Shown here: positions 1 through 9,718 of the stretch, in pieces
Numbering within the stretch: position 1 is the first letter of the stretch
How the letters are laid out: the number at the start of each line of letters is the position of its first letter
DNA from: Globomyces pollinis-pini
Lineage: Eukaryota; Chytridiomycota; Chytridiomycetes; Rhizophydiales; Globomycetaceae
Assembly (NCBI GenBank): GCA_025399215.1
Contig: MU621288.1
Span: forward strand, 1-31,824
DNA: 31,824 nt
Reading direction: 5' to 3'
Notes under the pieces: generated by a model
The model's input: only the letters and a program-made list of their open reading frames with translations
The model's database searches: none
Told to the model about the DNA's origin: nothing
Translations under genes and position numbers: made by a program

Positions 1-825
1 TCTGACAACTATGCCTAACATAAATAGGAATGTCAATAAACTTGGAATTAGTGTGTTCTTCAAAGATATAAAGTGGATGGCATGACTTGATTCCAACCTA
101 TTTCAAGAAATAAGAAACAATCGGCTGAGACGGGTTAAAGTTAAAATTACCCCGATGGGCTGAAATGAAGACAGCCCATCAATTTGAACAGGCGAGGTTT
201 GACTGGAGTAGAACCAAATGATGATAGATCACATCGTTGAAAATACATGACTAGATTAACGCTAACTTTATCAAATAACCCAATAAATAAAAAACGTCAT
301 GTTTGGATTGATACAATATCAATCAAATATTCAATATAAATCAATTTTAACCTACATTCAATCAAATATGAGTCGGTGAAAGATGATCCCACAAAATATT
401 GATCACAGTATCAAATTCGCGTCAGATTCTTATCGTACCTCAACACAAAACACCCATTGAAACAATTCGATTGTAATGTTTCCAATTGAAAAACAAGTTG
501 CATAATGTTACAAGTTGTTACAAAACATTCAACCGTTTCAAGGGATATTAAAAAATCAAACCTTTACGTTGCATGATTTAATAGAAACGGTAGATGAAAA
601 GGAGATACACATGGTGATGAAAATGGCCACATGGAATCACTTGAGCTTGTAATATCGATCACTTTTCTCAACCAACGTGGTAAAGTATTGGAACTTAGTG
701 GTTGTGTCCATTCTATAGTTGATTATTAAAGTTGGACACTTAAAACCTTTATTTGAATGTATATTTTAATGCTGCTCATAGGAATCATTGCATCCCTGTG
801 ATATAAACAATTTTAATTGTTTACA

Positions 826-978
826 ATGAACAAAAAAGTGAGTCAAAAAATCGCATCTAATATGTACAGAATCAATGTACGATTCATGACTTTACCATCA
901 TCACAATTATTTGGCGTTAATGATAGAATTGTTGAAATTGAGTCATTTTGCTTTCTGTTAACTAACTTGCCGCACTAG
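826..978 (+). CDS. Possible 50-residue protein, unrecognised
   Basis: An ATG frame of 51 codons begins MNKKVSQKIASNMYRI and ends NLPH with TAG. Composition is mixed and not low-complexity, with no membrane segment or known motif. It is short enough to occur by chance in this DNA, has no recognised relative, and may instead be an exon of a split gene. It is reported only because several authentic small genes in this window are of the same size. Confidence 0.2.
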   Translation: MNKKVSQKIASNMYRINVRFMTLPSSQLFGVNDRIVEIESFCFLLTNLPH

Positions 979-1065
979 TTTTTTTCCACCTTTTTAAGAA
1001 TGGCTCAGTTCCGAAAGCACAAGATCGTTAGATTGTCTTAGAGTCTACTCTAGGGAACTCAATGG

Positions 1066-1281
1066 TTATGTGAGTTGTAGTGGGAAATGGCTCACCTTCT
1101 TCATTACCGTATATGCGGTGGTGAGATCAAATTGGGAATTAAATGACTTGGGTTTTTCCCATTTGGAATTATTTGGTTGAAGTGGGTGACGGTTATTCAA
1201 AAAAAAAAAGTTTGGGTTATCATATTCATAGACACTGACATCATTGTTGAGTTTATAATGTAGCGGTGTATTAAATGACAT
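1066..1281 (-). CDS. Possible 71-residue protein, unrecognised
   Basis: An ATG frame of 71 codons on the minus strand starts MSFNTPLHYKLNNDVSVY. It is rich in Asn, Phe and Pro with a run of Phe codons, and has no membrane segment or known motif. A GTAATG sequence near the end of the frame could be an intron donor, so this might be the first exon of a longer gene, but no continuation could be established. Chance occurrence is equally likely. Confidence 0.2.
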   Translation of the reverse strand: MSFNTPLHYKLNNDVSVYEYDNPNFFFLNNRHPLQPNNSKWEKPKSFNSQFDLTTAYTVMKKVSHFPLQLT

Positions 1282-2088
1282 ATTTAGTGGCAGGCGTTGG
1301 GTTCATCACTTTTTTAAAGGAGTTGTCGGAGAACCACAACATGGCCCCCACACAACAGCGACATGTTTCAAAAGTGATTAACTTAGATCTTACCTTCAAC
1401 TCCTTGGTGTAATAACATCTCCCATTTTCACAACAGCGCATTAATGTTAAGTCACATAGTAATTATAGACACTTAAAGGTTCTGATTGTCATCAGTTGTG
1501 CAGATCAATTGGAGTTTATATAGATTAGATGAAAGAATGAAGATTAGTAACGTTCTATTTATGTAATAATAATAAATCGTTTCAAGTTTTAAATCCATCA
1601 TTGTAGTGCAAAAAGCTTGTAAGGTTGTGCTACTGACAACTTCGTTGCCACTGCCTAAAACAATGAATTAGGCAGATAATCAAAACAATAGGAGTGAATC
1701 CATGGTATAAGAAGGATAGGTAGTAGACTTAGTTTTTATTATTTAGTTTAAGATTAAGGATATAGAGTAAAGTAGGATTCTTTCGTGTTTTTTTTTTGAG
1801 TGACTCAGTTTTCAATAATTCCGTGACACAAAGAAAATACAATACAAAACAACATGATCAAGAAAGACAACAACAAGGACTAATAACAAGTCTTTAACTT
1901 TCAAAATCTACCCACCAACGATCAATTCTTTGGTGGATATTTTTATTCTCCTGCTCCCAAGTACAACTGGCTTTGATTCCTTATCCTGTGGCTCCCTGTT
2001 TCAAGTCTGGAGTTGGGTGTGGCTGTTTCCCTAATATATTCTTACAATTTCTAAAACTTTTCTTTACCTCTTTCTCTGAATTATCCAA

Positions 2089-2829
2089 ATGAATAACGAT
2101 TCTGGGATTTCAGTATCCCCCGACTTTAAACCTTCGCTCTTAACTCCTACTTCGGAAATAGGTCTGTCTTTGGAAGCTAGTGAATTTGTTGCTTTTGCAA
2201 TGTATCGATTATGGAATCCAAAGAAAGTTCGAATTTCTAAAAAATCATCTCATATTCAAACCTTACCTAACCCATTACCAAACTGTATTGACTCCAGTTT
2301 GGGTCCTCTCATTTGTCCTCCTGGGACTGAAAGTTGGTACGTATTGTACGTTCACAATATACACAAACTACTTCAAAAGTCTAAACTACCAACTCCAATT
2401 ATCTTCATTGCTCTTCTCTACATTGCAAGACTTCGACAAGTCATTGCAACCGAAGCCACTCCAGGTCAAGAATCCCAACTATTATTCCAGTTGTTTTTGG
2501 CAGCATTGATGGTAGCTCACAAGCAAAACTCTGATTTCCGTTACTCAAACCGAACCTGGTCAACAATTTCAGGATATTCCTTGCCAGAGCTGAATCAATT
2601 GGAACGAAATTTCTTAAAGGGAATGCATTGGAAATTACACTGTTCCGATGACCAATACACTCAATGGGTGACAATAATACAAAAATTAGGAAAAGAACAT
2701 TCACTTGTTTTAAAGGCATGCTGTTTACCAGAAGCAGAATTACAAAAGTTGGCGAATGAAAAGTTACGTTCACGACCAGATTTGGTTGAAGAGATAACAC
2801 TCATTCGTCAAGGATTTACATGCAGGTAG
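2089..2829 (+). CDS. Pcl/Pho80-type cyclin, copy 1
   Basis: A single-exon protein of 246 residues. Residues about 83-195 form a cyclin box of the fungal Pcl/Pho80 class: helix-forming TPIIFIALLYIARLRQ (102-117), then LFLAALMVAHKQNSD, the class-typical YSNRTWSTISG (152-162), ELNQLERNFL and a short Trp-containing end (QYTQWV). An N-terminal block, SEFVAFAMYRLW (31-42), precedes the box. Proteins of this family activate Pho85-like cyclin-dependent kinases in G1 control, morphogenesis or phosphate/glycogen signalling; which process applies here cannot be told. A related copy lies 2 kb downstream in the same orientation (4812-5564), sharing the N-terminal block, the box and the C-terminal RPDLVEEI motif, so a local duplication is inferred. 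The ATG at 2089 is the first in frame. The ends of the two copies diverge, so neither is a recent duplicate. Confidence 0.85.
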   Translation: MNNDSGISVSPDFKPSLLTPTSEIGLSLEASEFVAFAMYRLWNPKKVRISKKSSHIQTLPNPLPNCIDSSLGPLICPPGTESWYVLYVHNIHKLLQKSKLPTPIIFIALLYIARLRQVIATEATPGQESQLLFQLFLAALMVAHKQNSDFRYSNRTWSTISGYSLPELNQLERNFLKGMHWKLHCSDDQYTQWVTIIQKLGKEHSLVLKACCLPEAELQKLANEKLRSRPDLVEEITLIRQGFTCR

Positions 2830-3593
2830 ATAAGGAGGGGGTTTGAAAGAGACAACTTCTATTAACCAAATCCCCATTGCCATTACTTCATCAAACAAGT
2901 GTTTATTTTGTATTATACCCTATTTATGTCAACTCCAGTGTCCTTCCGCCGAACCTCATAGTCTTTTAGACATTTAGTGGACTCTTACCTTTGTGATAGA
3001 CAAGTAACCGAACCTCTTAAATAAACTGATGAAAAAATAATCAAATTTCTTCATATTGAGTATCCTGTAAGAAAAGGTATTGAATCATCAATAGAAGTTA
3101 TGTATATACACATTAAAAGTATTCAATCGGAACTGAATTTAGCCGCATTGCTACCAGCCAAGTTTTTCATACTAACCAATGCTAAGTTTTCCAAGACAAT
3201 GAACAAAAGCATTGATTTAATTTGAAGGCGCTGTAAGTGTGTAATGTGTGGTTCGAGTTGATTGTTGTTTATTGTTGTTATGATGTTCTGGAAGATTCTA
3301 AGTGGCTTGTGGTGATTCGCGTTCTTATAAAGTCAATTGATAATTATTAATAAACTTAATTATTTATCTCTTGCAGTTGACAGAGTTTATTCACTTGAAT
3401 TGTTCGCTCGCATTACTGAAAGTCTCGCAAATAAATCTCAAATTATCTTTGGAAAGAATAAATAAAACCAGAATTTAACTAAGTGCTGTAAAATTCTTGT
3501 ACTTCCAAAGCGATTAATGATACACAAGAACACTCCACCTCAAGTTCATTTGTGCATTCTATTGATATACTCAAGACATTCAATCCAATTCAA
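2830..3593. other. Intergenic region
   Basis: Sequence between the end of the first cyclin and the weak minus-strand frame at 3594. Nothing gene-like, no RNA gene and no notable repeat was recognised. Confidence 0.4.
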
Positions 3594-3857
3594 TTATAAA
3601 TTAGAATGAGTCAAATTATAGTCAGATATTGACTCTGGCCTGAAGTAAAAATTTAAATGTCGGGTATTCACCTTCATCTCCATTCCCTTTAATTTGTGTG
3701 ACCAAAAACACCCTTTTTTTTCAGGATCCTTGGAATCAAGCACCACTGCCCATAATGTAAATGAAGTGATTACAAATAGAGATGCTATTAAAAATGAATG
3801 GATTGCCATGTTATTGGCAGTATATCCTATTTGAGGGATTTGAATGGCTTGTGACAT
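3594..3857 (-). CDS. Possible small membrane protein
   Basis: The frame from the ATG at 3857 gives 87 residues (MSQAIQIPQIGYT...). One clear hydrophobic stretch of about 20 residues, FLIASLFVITSFTLWAVVL, is followed by a charged DSKDPEKK segment, which fits a single-pass membrane protein. The open frame extends upstream only to a TTG, which is not accepted as a start. A GTAAGT donor-like sequence lies about 70 bases upstream on the same strand, so a 5' exon is possible and the C-terminal part may contain an unrecognised intron. No family was recognised. Confidence 0.35.
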   Translation of the reverse strand: MSQAIQIPQIGYTANNMAIHSFLIASLFVITSFTLWAVVLDSKDPEKKGCFWSHKLKGMEMKVNTRHLNFYFRPESISDYNLTHSNL

Positions 3858-4729
3858 ACTTAAAGACCAAGAAGCCAAAGTGGGTTTTTGTTTAAGTTAT
3901 GAATCTTTTACCAACTAATACTTACATAAACAATCTGAAAACAAGTACAGAAATGGAATGACGAATATATGGGTGTTGTTTCTTATTGTTTCTATATTGT
4001 CCGATCGCGTATTGACTTGTATTTGTCCACCCTAATCGATACATCCTCATAGTCGCTATGTAATCATAGACTCCGGATTAACAGAATGCTATATTGGCTA
4101 TGTGTGTTGTGTTTATATCAATTTCCATAGTACAATCTTATCAAAGATTAGTTTATACTATAAAAGATAAGTTTATACTGTTGCAAATAGGATCTAAATA
4201 TCAATGATCTGTTTCTTTTGTTCGTTCGATTTAATCCACCTCTCAAAGATAAGTGTATCATATGGTAGATGGTATCATCTTTGGACATTCAAAGTCAAGA
4301 TCATGTGAAATAACCCGAACCCGATCAATAGCTTAGTTAGTAATAGGCTAACAATTAAAAGCAATGTACATAACGGGCTGATCCATAATGACAGGTTACG
4401 ATAGATGCTATTTTAGAGCAACAGCAAGTATTGATAGAATGACACCATGATAACACACAATGGCATTCTATAGATTACAGTACTTCAGTAAAGATCTGGT
4501 GGTGTATACTCAACAAAATGGCGGCCAGTGTTTTAATTCCTTGCCTAGTTTCAAAAAGAGTCCCCACTTCAGCCCTTCGTTACCAAAAACCAACAACAAC
4601 CACCGACACCAACACACACAGGACACACCATCAGGTACTCACTCAACCAACACAATTTCCCACACATTCCTGTTATCCTTTAACCAAAAAATAAAACATT
4701 TCTTAATGCCCCTGCCCTGAGCTCTTGCG
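3858..4729. other. Intergenic region
   Basis: No supported gene. A plus-strand frame at 4460-4720 is low-complexity (His, Asn and Ser runs from CAACAACCACC-like repeats) and is judged non-coding. A TAACCCGAAC string near 4312 recurs near 7936, but no larger shared repeat is apparent. Confidence 0.4.
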
Positions 4730-4783
4730 TTTCGTGAAATGTGCCTCAGGCTGAGGGTGACTCCAGGCTGAGACTTATAAAAA
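4730..4783 (+). promoter_or_regulatory. Candidate promoter of cyclin copy 2
   Basis: TTTCGTG at 4730-4736 is the complement of CACGAAA, the yeast Swi4/Swi6 cell-cycle box that drives G1 cyclin genes. It is followed by a direct repeat of CAGGCTGAG (4747-4755 and 4764-4772) and a TATAAAAA box at 4776-4783, 29-36 bases before the ATG at 4812. The sequence is seen; binding of an SBF-like factor in this organism is inference. Confidence 0.4.
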
Positions 4784-4811
4784 TAACTCCTCCTACAATC
4801 TTTACCAAACT

Positions 4812-5564
4812 ATGGATTCTGGAACAGTCTCTTCATTACCTAGAGCGGATTCCTATTCAACTCAGTCTAAACATATACTGTCTACTTCAAATCATAAGGG
4901 TCAATCATCCCTTGAAGCTTCTGAATTCATCAGTTTTGCTATGTATAGACTATGGTATCAAAAATCTTTAAGAAGGCATACTACCAATGATAAATTGGTT
5001 GCTCAAATGCCTACAGCTTCGAAACCAAACCCACTACTCGATTCTATCATCTCTCCTCCCGGTACAGAATTATGGTATCCTGATTTTGTCCTCAAAGTTC
5101 ATAACCTTCTACGAATTTCAAACCTACAAACTCCACTGATATTTATTGCTTTATTATACATTGCTAGACTACGACAAATAATTCCATTAACTGCCACTGG
5201 TCATGGCAAAGAATTTAAATTACTAGTAGCTGCCTTGATGACATCTCAAAAACAGAATTCGGATGCTAGATATTCAAACAGAGCTTGGTCAAAAATGACT
5301 GGGTTGGATATGAATGATATAAATGAAAGTGAACAGGAATTTCTACAATGTATACAATGGAAATTACATGTTCGTGATGATCAGTATACCCAATGGGTTG
5401 TTACCATTCAAACTTTGGGAAAGGAACATGCTATTGTTTTACGTGCTTCTTCAATGCATGAATCGGAATTGAAGAAATTACAGGATCAACTCACTTCTAG
5501 ACCTGATTTAGTGGAAGAAATTAATTCTATTCGAAGAGCTCATACGTTTCCTCGATCAAAGTAG
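4812..5564 (+). CDS. Pcl/Pho80-type cyclin, copy 2
   Basis: A single-exon protein of 250 residues, paralogous to the cyclin at 2089. It has the same order of motifs: SLEASEFISFAMYRLW, PPGTELWY, TPLIFIALLYIARLRQ, LLVAALMTSQKQNSD, YSNRAWSKMTG, a short Trp-containing QYTQWVVTIQ and the RPDLVEEI tail. The N-terminal 35 residues are Ser-rich and differ from copy 1. The family partners with Pho85-type kinases. The chosen ATG is preceded at the expected distance by a TATA box and by a cell-cycle-box-like element, which suggests G1-phase expression (inference). Its 3' end faces the convergent DnaJ gene, whose stop codon lies 195 bases away. Confidence 0.85.
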   Translation: MDSGTVSSLPRADSYSTQSKHILSTSNHKGQSSLEASEFISFAMYRLWYQKSLRRHTTNDKLVAQMPTASKPNPLLDSIISPPGTELWYPDFVLKVHNLLRISNLQTPLIFIALLYIARLRQIIPLTATGHGKEFKLLVAALMTSQKQNSDARYSNRAWSKMTGLDMNDINESEQEFLQCIQWKLHVRDDQYTQWVVTIQTLGKEHAIVLRASSMHESELKKLQDQLTSRPDLVEEINSIRRAHTFPRSK

Positions 5565-5758
5565 ACCTGTGTATTTCTATTTTTTCATACTTGTCTTAAT
5601 AATATATAATCTAATCAATCATACAAATAGTTTAAGAGTTTCTTTTGGTAATCTGGACAAATACTGATGTTGAGTTGGGTATCCTAAAATAAATTACAGA
5701 ATAAACGCCAAAAATAAAAGTATCATTAGTAGACAATGAAGTTTATTGATATAAACTA

Positions 5759-7311
5759 CTACAGCAACTCCTTCAATTCTAAAATTAAGTCGAAATAAAT
5801 AAATACCTTTTTGTTGTGATTCAGTTAACGTGGTTGGGAAAATGACTTGATATTCCACATACAACTGACCCTTTTCATCTGGATAGAAATGTTTTGGGAA
5901 TCCTTGTCCTTCCAAAGTATCAACAAACCCTAAAATGAGACTGGGATACCATTTACCGTTTGGTGTGATACCACTACGTTCTAGTTTTATCAAAGTTCCA
6001 TCCAAATGTTTGATTGTTTCTTTAAATCCCAACAGTGATTGTTTCAATGTGATGGAATGCTTTGTATATAAGCTATGATTAGTTGTAAACAAATTACTTT
6101 AAGCCTGTAATGTTATGGAATCATCATTACCTCGTCTGGTAAAAACTTTGTGTGGGGTTTGTCTTAAAATGAATAGAGCATCACCAGCTGCTGCATCCGG
6201 AGATTGATCCGATTCACCTTTGGTAAATTTTCATACTACCTACCTTCAAATTCAATAACAGTGCCATCTGCCATTCCACGTTCAATGGTTACCATCACTT
6301 GTGTAGATCCTATTTGTTAATTAACTATTTCCTATAAAAAAAAACCTCGTTTGACTTTCATTCCATTACAGGATTTACATTTCGAAGTTATCTGTTTTCC
6401 TTTTCCACCACATACGTTACATCTATACATGTATTAAACTTGGGTTGGTTACGTTGTTTGAATGGTTTGATATATACCAGGCATGAACTGTTGTTTCTGT
6501 ATAACAATTCCATTTCCTAACTCATCAATTTTTTCCTTCTAACCTCCACATTGATTACATGTTTTCACATGTTCATGAGATTTAGCACCAGAACTAGATA
6601 AATTAATTATTTGGAGTAATACCCTCTGCAAATAGGACAAATGATTTGCTTGTTGATTTCAACTTCAATACTATTTCCATTATATAGTTCCTCCAATGTC
6701 ACTGATAATTCTATTTCAATCGAATGACCTTTTCTCTCCTGTCGATCTGAATGGTTTAAATTATATGAATTTTACTTTGGTTTCCTCTAAATCCACCACC
6801 AAATTGTGAAAAGATATCAAATGGATTATGGAATTGTTGACCACCTATCCAATAATTATTCACAAGAAAGAATATATACCTCCTATGAAAAAATCAATTC
6901 AACATCAAAACCAACCTTGTTTTAATCCTTCTTCACCATACTAATGATTTTAATCAACAAGATAACAATACTTGATCATAAATTCGACGTTTTTCATCAT
7001 CAATCAATACTTCATAAGCTTGTGCAATTTCAACAAATTTTGATTCACCTTTCAATCAAAAACAATCAACAACAAACCATCAGGATTTTTATCAGGATGA
7101 TACCTAATAAAATCAACATTTTGTATCTAATACAATGATTTATGAAATGATGATTTTTGAATGGTTAATCTTACTTTTTTGATAATTCTCTATACTTTGA
7201 TTTAATTTGTTTTTTGGTTGCTGATTGAGGGACTTCTAATACTTTATAGTAGTTTGTTCCTGCAAAAATTGTATGAATTAGAATCAACAAGATTCCAAGG
7301 ATCTTTATCAT
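5759..7311 (-). CDS. Secretory-pathway DnaJ/Hsp40 (Scj1/ERdj3-like), 14 exons
   Basis: Splicing exons 7311-7175, 7103-7078, 7048-6972, 6940-6916, 6844-6776, 6746-6623, 6593-6544, 6516-6453, 6422-6346, 6309-6244, 6217-6131, 6104-6098, 6072-5807 and 5778-5759 gives one 364-residue type I DnaJ. A signal peptide (MIKILGILLILIHTIFA) leads into the J domain with HPD at 48-50. Next come a short Gly/Phe region, four CxxCxG zinc repeats (CPICRG, CNQCGG, CNVCGG, CKSCNG) and the C-terminal client-binding domain ending QQKELKELL. It should stimulate a luminal Hsp70 in the endoplasmic reticulum. Introns are 25-36 nt except two of 71; exon 12 is only 7 nt. The 71-nt intron 6915-6845 could instead be 33 + 35 nt around a 3-nt exon. 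No HDEL/KDEL-like tail is present, so retention resembles ERdj3 rather than Scj1. The splice model is by eye, but every junction restores family sequence. Confidence 0.85.
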
Positions 7312-7374
7312 TGAAAGTAAAAAAAAATTAAATCTTTCCATAGTATTGAAATTGTTGTTACAAGAACAGTTAAT

Positions 7375-7381
7375 TGACGTG
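7375..7381. promoter_or_regulatory. TGACGTG (UPRE/CRE-like) site upstream of DnaJ
   Basis: TGACGTG lies 64-70 bases upstream of the ATG of the ER-type DnaJ gene. An ACGTG core is bound by bZIP factors such as Hac1/XBP1/ATF in other eukaryotes and would suit an unfolded-protein-response gene. One short site is weak evidence. Confidence 0.3.
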
Positions 7382-7406
7382 CTTCAATATCACGACGTTG
7401 TTGTTA

Positions 7407-7478
7407 ATTTGTACTGTAATAATATCACGAATTGGTACTGTGATATTATCACGCATTGGTACTATAATAAAATCAATT
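7407..7478. repeat. Three tandem copies of a 24-bp repeat
   Basis: Units at 7407-7430, 7431-7454 and 7455-7478 each start ATT(T/G)GTACT and continue with an A/T-rich block containing ATATCACG or its variant. Unit 2 carries TGATATTATCACG, close to an inverted repeat. The first two units are the most alike and the third is decayed at its end. The array sits between the stop of the small secreted-protein gene and the start of the DnaJ gene, so it is in the DnaJ promoter. Confidence 0.7.
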
Positions 7479-7541
7479 CACAAAGTACTGAAGATTATGC
7501 TTAAAAAATTTAAAACGATTTTATTAAGTCAACTATGACCA

Positions 7542-7787
7542 CTATGGAGTAGAAGTAGGAGTTGGTGTAGAAATTGTAGGATAAACAAATGTTGGGTAAC
7601 TACCAATTGAGAAAACAGCTCCAGTTGTCTGATAAGCAGCTGTAGTAGAGTAAGCAGCTGTCGAAGAACCACCGGTTGGAGTAGGATAATTGGCAATAGA
7701 TGTATAACTAGTAATCACCACTGAAGTTGTTTGTGTTTGAATTCCATTCATTAGTGTAGCAAGTAATAGTGGGTTTTTAAAGTTCAT
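7542..7787 (-). CDS. Small secreted Thr/Ser/Pro-rich protein
   Basis: An 81-residue protein from the ATG at 7787. The first 16-19 residues (MNFKNPLLLATLMNG) could serve as a weak signal peptide. The rest is rich in Thr, Ser, Tyr, Pro and Ala with repeated TTAAY/STTAAYQTTG-like units and a TPTPTSTP end, typical of O-glycosylated wall or surface proteins. It has no Cys, no membrane anchor and no catalytic motif. A TATAAATA sequence lies 68-75 bases upstream of the ATG. Function unknown; the ORF is simple-sequence in part, so some doubt remains. Confidence 0.5.
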   Translation of the reverse strand: MNFKNPLLLATLMNGIQTQTTSVVITSYTSIANYPTPTGGSSTAAYSTTAAYQTTGAVFSIGSYPTFVYPTISTPTPTSTP

Positions 7788-8352
7788 TTTCTGTGCTCGT
7801 TTTTTGGGGTTGTATGTAAATTTTTAGACAAGATATTCATGATTTGTTTGTTATATTTATACTGGATGGTTCAACGCGTCTGTGGCTGGTACGTCGCGTC
7901 AACAATAACAATCAAAGAAATGAACAAACAATAGGAATAACCCGAACGATAGTGTAAGAACATAGTCAGTCTATCATTCAACTTTGTTTACCCAGGATTT
8001 TGAAAAGCGAGAAATCAAGATATTTCAATTTTACCAGTTTATTCTAGTTGTATTGAGATGATTCAAATGACATCATTTGTTTATTTGTTTATTCAAAGAA
8101 CGTGATTCATTTATCCCTAAATGAATGATGCAATCGCAGATTCTATATGCAAAATATTAGTGTTGAACTAGGTCAATGGTACTAATAGTATCCTAATACT
8201 AACATAGTCCACTGCATGATATTTTATGATAAAATACAATAAAATATTGGGTCATCATCTATTTCGTCAAGGTTTATTAATTATTAGTATTAATTAGTTA
8301 ATGAGACTATTCAGAGTGAACAATTTCTAGAAAAGTAAACAAACTAAATAAT
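7788..8352. other. Intergenic region
   Basis: Contains a TATAAATA box (7862-7855, minus) and an ACGCGT (MCB-like) hexamer near 7874, both upstream of the small secreted-protein gene. No gene, RNA or larger repeat was recognised. Confidence 0.4.
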
Positions 8353-9380
8353 TCAATTACCTTCATGGGGCATACCCCAACATTGATATCCTAAAGTGCG
8401 AGCAACATAACAAAGGCCTTCTGTTTCAACACCATCCCAACCTTCAACACGGTCCCAATCCGCTCCAATGAGATAAAATGGTGGGAAATTCACTCCTTTT
8501 CGAAACACTTCCATTTTCACGTAAAGCATAGTTCCTCCCACCGAGTCTAATTTCGCGAATTTCCCTTCATCTTTCATATCACTAACGAATTTTGTTCCTG
8601 CAAGATGGTATGGGGTGTAAGACCCACCATTCTTGATACTTTCGATTTCTGATGATGAAGGATGGGTACGATCTCCTCTCCATGCATTTCTAACATAAAA
8701 AATAAATAAATTTACAAATCATAATCGCCAGCATAATTTGTCATGATACATGATGGTGTTATAATATCTTTGTTTGACTCTACCATTCGTTTTGTAAGAC
8801 CTTGAGGGATTTTCATAATATCAGCATCAATCCAAACAGCACCAATTTCATTGCCCATTGCAGCATAAAGTAGTTGATTTCTCAATGATGCAATATGCTT
8901 TCGTCTCCTCCTTTGAATACCATCATCATGTCTATTTAGACGATTCGTATGGGAAGGTGTAGTGTCCAGCAATAAAGTGATGGTATAGAAATTCAAGGTT
9001 GATGCGTGCTTGAATAAATAAGAATCGATGGCATGATATAGCTTCTTGTCTGATACCAATAGCCCTAAATTTGATGGCATTGATGGGATCGCTTGATCAC
9101 GAATCAAATCGAGATAATCAATAAAAGTACGGTTGAAGCCAAAGGATTGATCATTCTGGATACAAGCAAGAAAGAGGATCTGATTGTTGTGCTGAAAATG
9201 GGTACTTGGTTTGTTGAGATGATAGACTATTCTATTTAATTGTTGATAAATGTCTGAAGCCCTGATCTGATCTGGAGTATCTGAAAAGAAATCATTTGAG
9301 ATGTAAGTGTTGAACATCCAATAGGATAAAACAGAGGCAGTGACAATAAAGATCAGATACAATCGCTTCCCAATCTTCAT
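8353..9380 (-). CDS. Anp1/Mnn9-family mannosyltransferase (GT62)
   Basis: Two exons (9380-8716 and 8689-8353, intron 26 nt) encode 333 residues. A short cytoplasmic start and one membrane segment (about 7-25) give type II Golgi topology. Family landmarks follow: RRRRKHIASLRNQLL (157-171), the metal/nucleotide-binding DAD in WIDADI (184-189), and after the intron NAWRGDRT, GGTMLYV, KGVNFPPF, GVETEGLCYVARTLGYQCWGMPH. Anp1, Mnn9 and Van1 form the complexes that extend alpha-1,6-mannan on N-glycans in yeast. The protein is shorter than its yeast relatives (usually near 400 or more), and ends just after the last conserved block. It is the clearest fungal marker in the window. The start is the first ATG after the promoter region. 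Confidence 0.9.
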
Positions 9381-9718
9381 TATTCGTTGTTGTTTTTGTT
9401 TTGTTGATTTTTCGTTGAACGTGACGAAGTGATCAGAATGGAAATTTCAAAAGTCTGCAAAAGTGTTAGAGCAAACTCAACACTGAACTGGACCACATAC
9501 ATTAATTGGTAGGACTCTTATAGTCAAGTTTATCTATCTTAAATCATTTTGATACAATACAACAGGGTATCCACGCGAACCTTTCATATCTACAGTGAAG
9601 ATATTTAAACAATTGATTATTTAAGCTTATTCATATTTTAATTTTTTTACCCTTTAGTTGAGTGCCATTTGATTCTCCTTTGGTACTGCTTCAACAAAGC
9701 AAAAGCAAAAGCACAGCG
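9381..9718. other. Divergent intergenic region
   Basis: Shared upstream region between the minus-strand mannosyltransferase and the first plus-strand sensor-like gene. No clear TATA box or repeat was recognised. Confidence 0.4.

Larger units (their letters stand above)
1..2088. other. Mostly non-coding leader region
   Basis: No gene can be assigned with confidence in this 2 kb. It contains a perfect 9-bp hairpin at 154-180 (GATGGGCTG, 9-nt loop, CAGCCCATC) and a 7-bp inverted repeat near 1651-1673 (TGCCTAA/TTAGGCA). It also holds three short reading frames that look weakly protein-like: 476-652 on + with one in-frame TAA, 826-978 on +, and 1066-1281 on -. Given how easily short-intron genes hide in this DNA, a small split gene here is possible. 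A TGACTCA (AP-1/Gcn4-like) site lies near 1801, about 290 bases before the first cyclin start. Confidence 0.4.

Noticed and set aside
4460..4720. 86-codon frame upstream of cyclin copy 2
   Set aside because: Low-complexity Asn/His/Thr composition from simple repeats and overlap with the cyclin promoter region.
5694..5778. DnaJ C-terminus read as a hydrophobic tail (VAVVVYINKLHCLLMIL...)
   Set aside because: An alternative acceptor at 5779 gives QQKELKELL and stop, the normal end of the DnaJ family. The hydrophobic reading comes from downstream acceptor use or intron retention.
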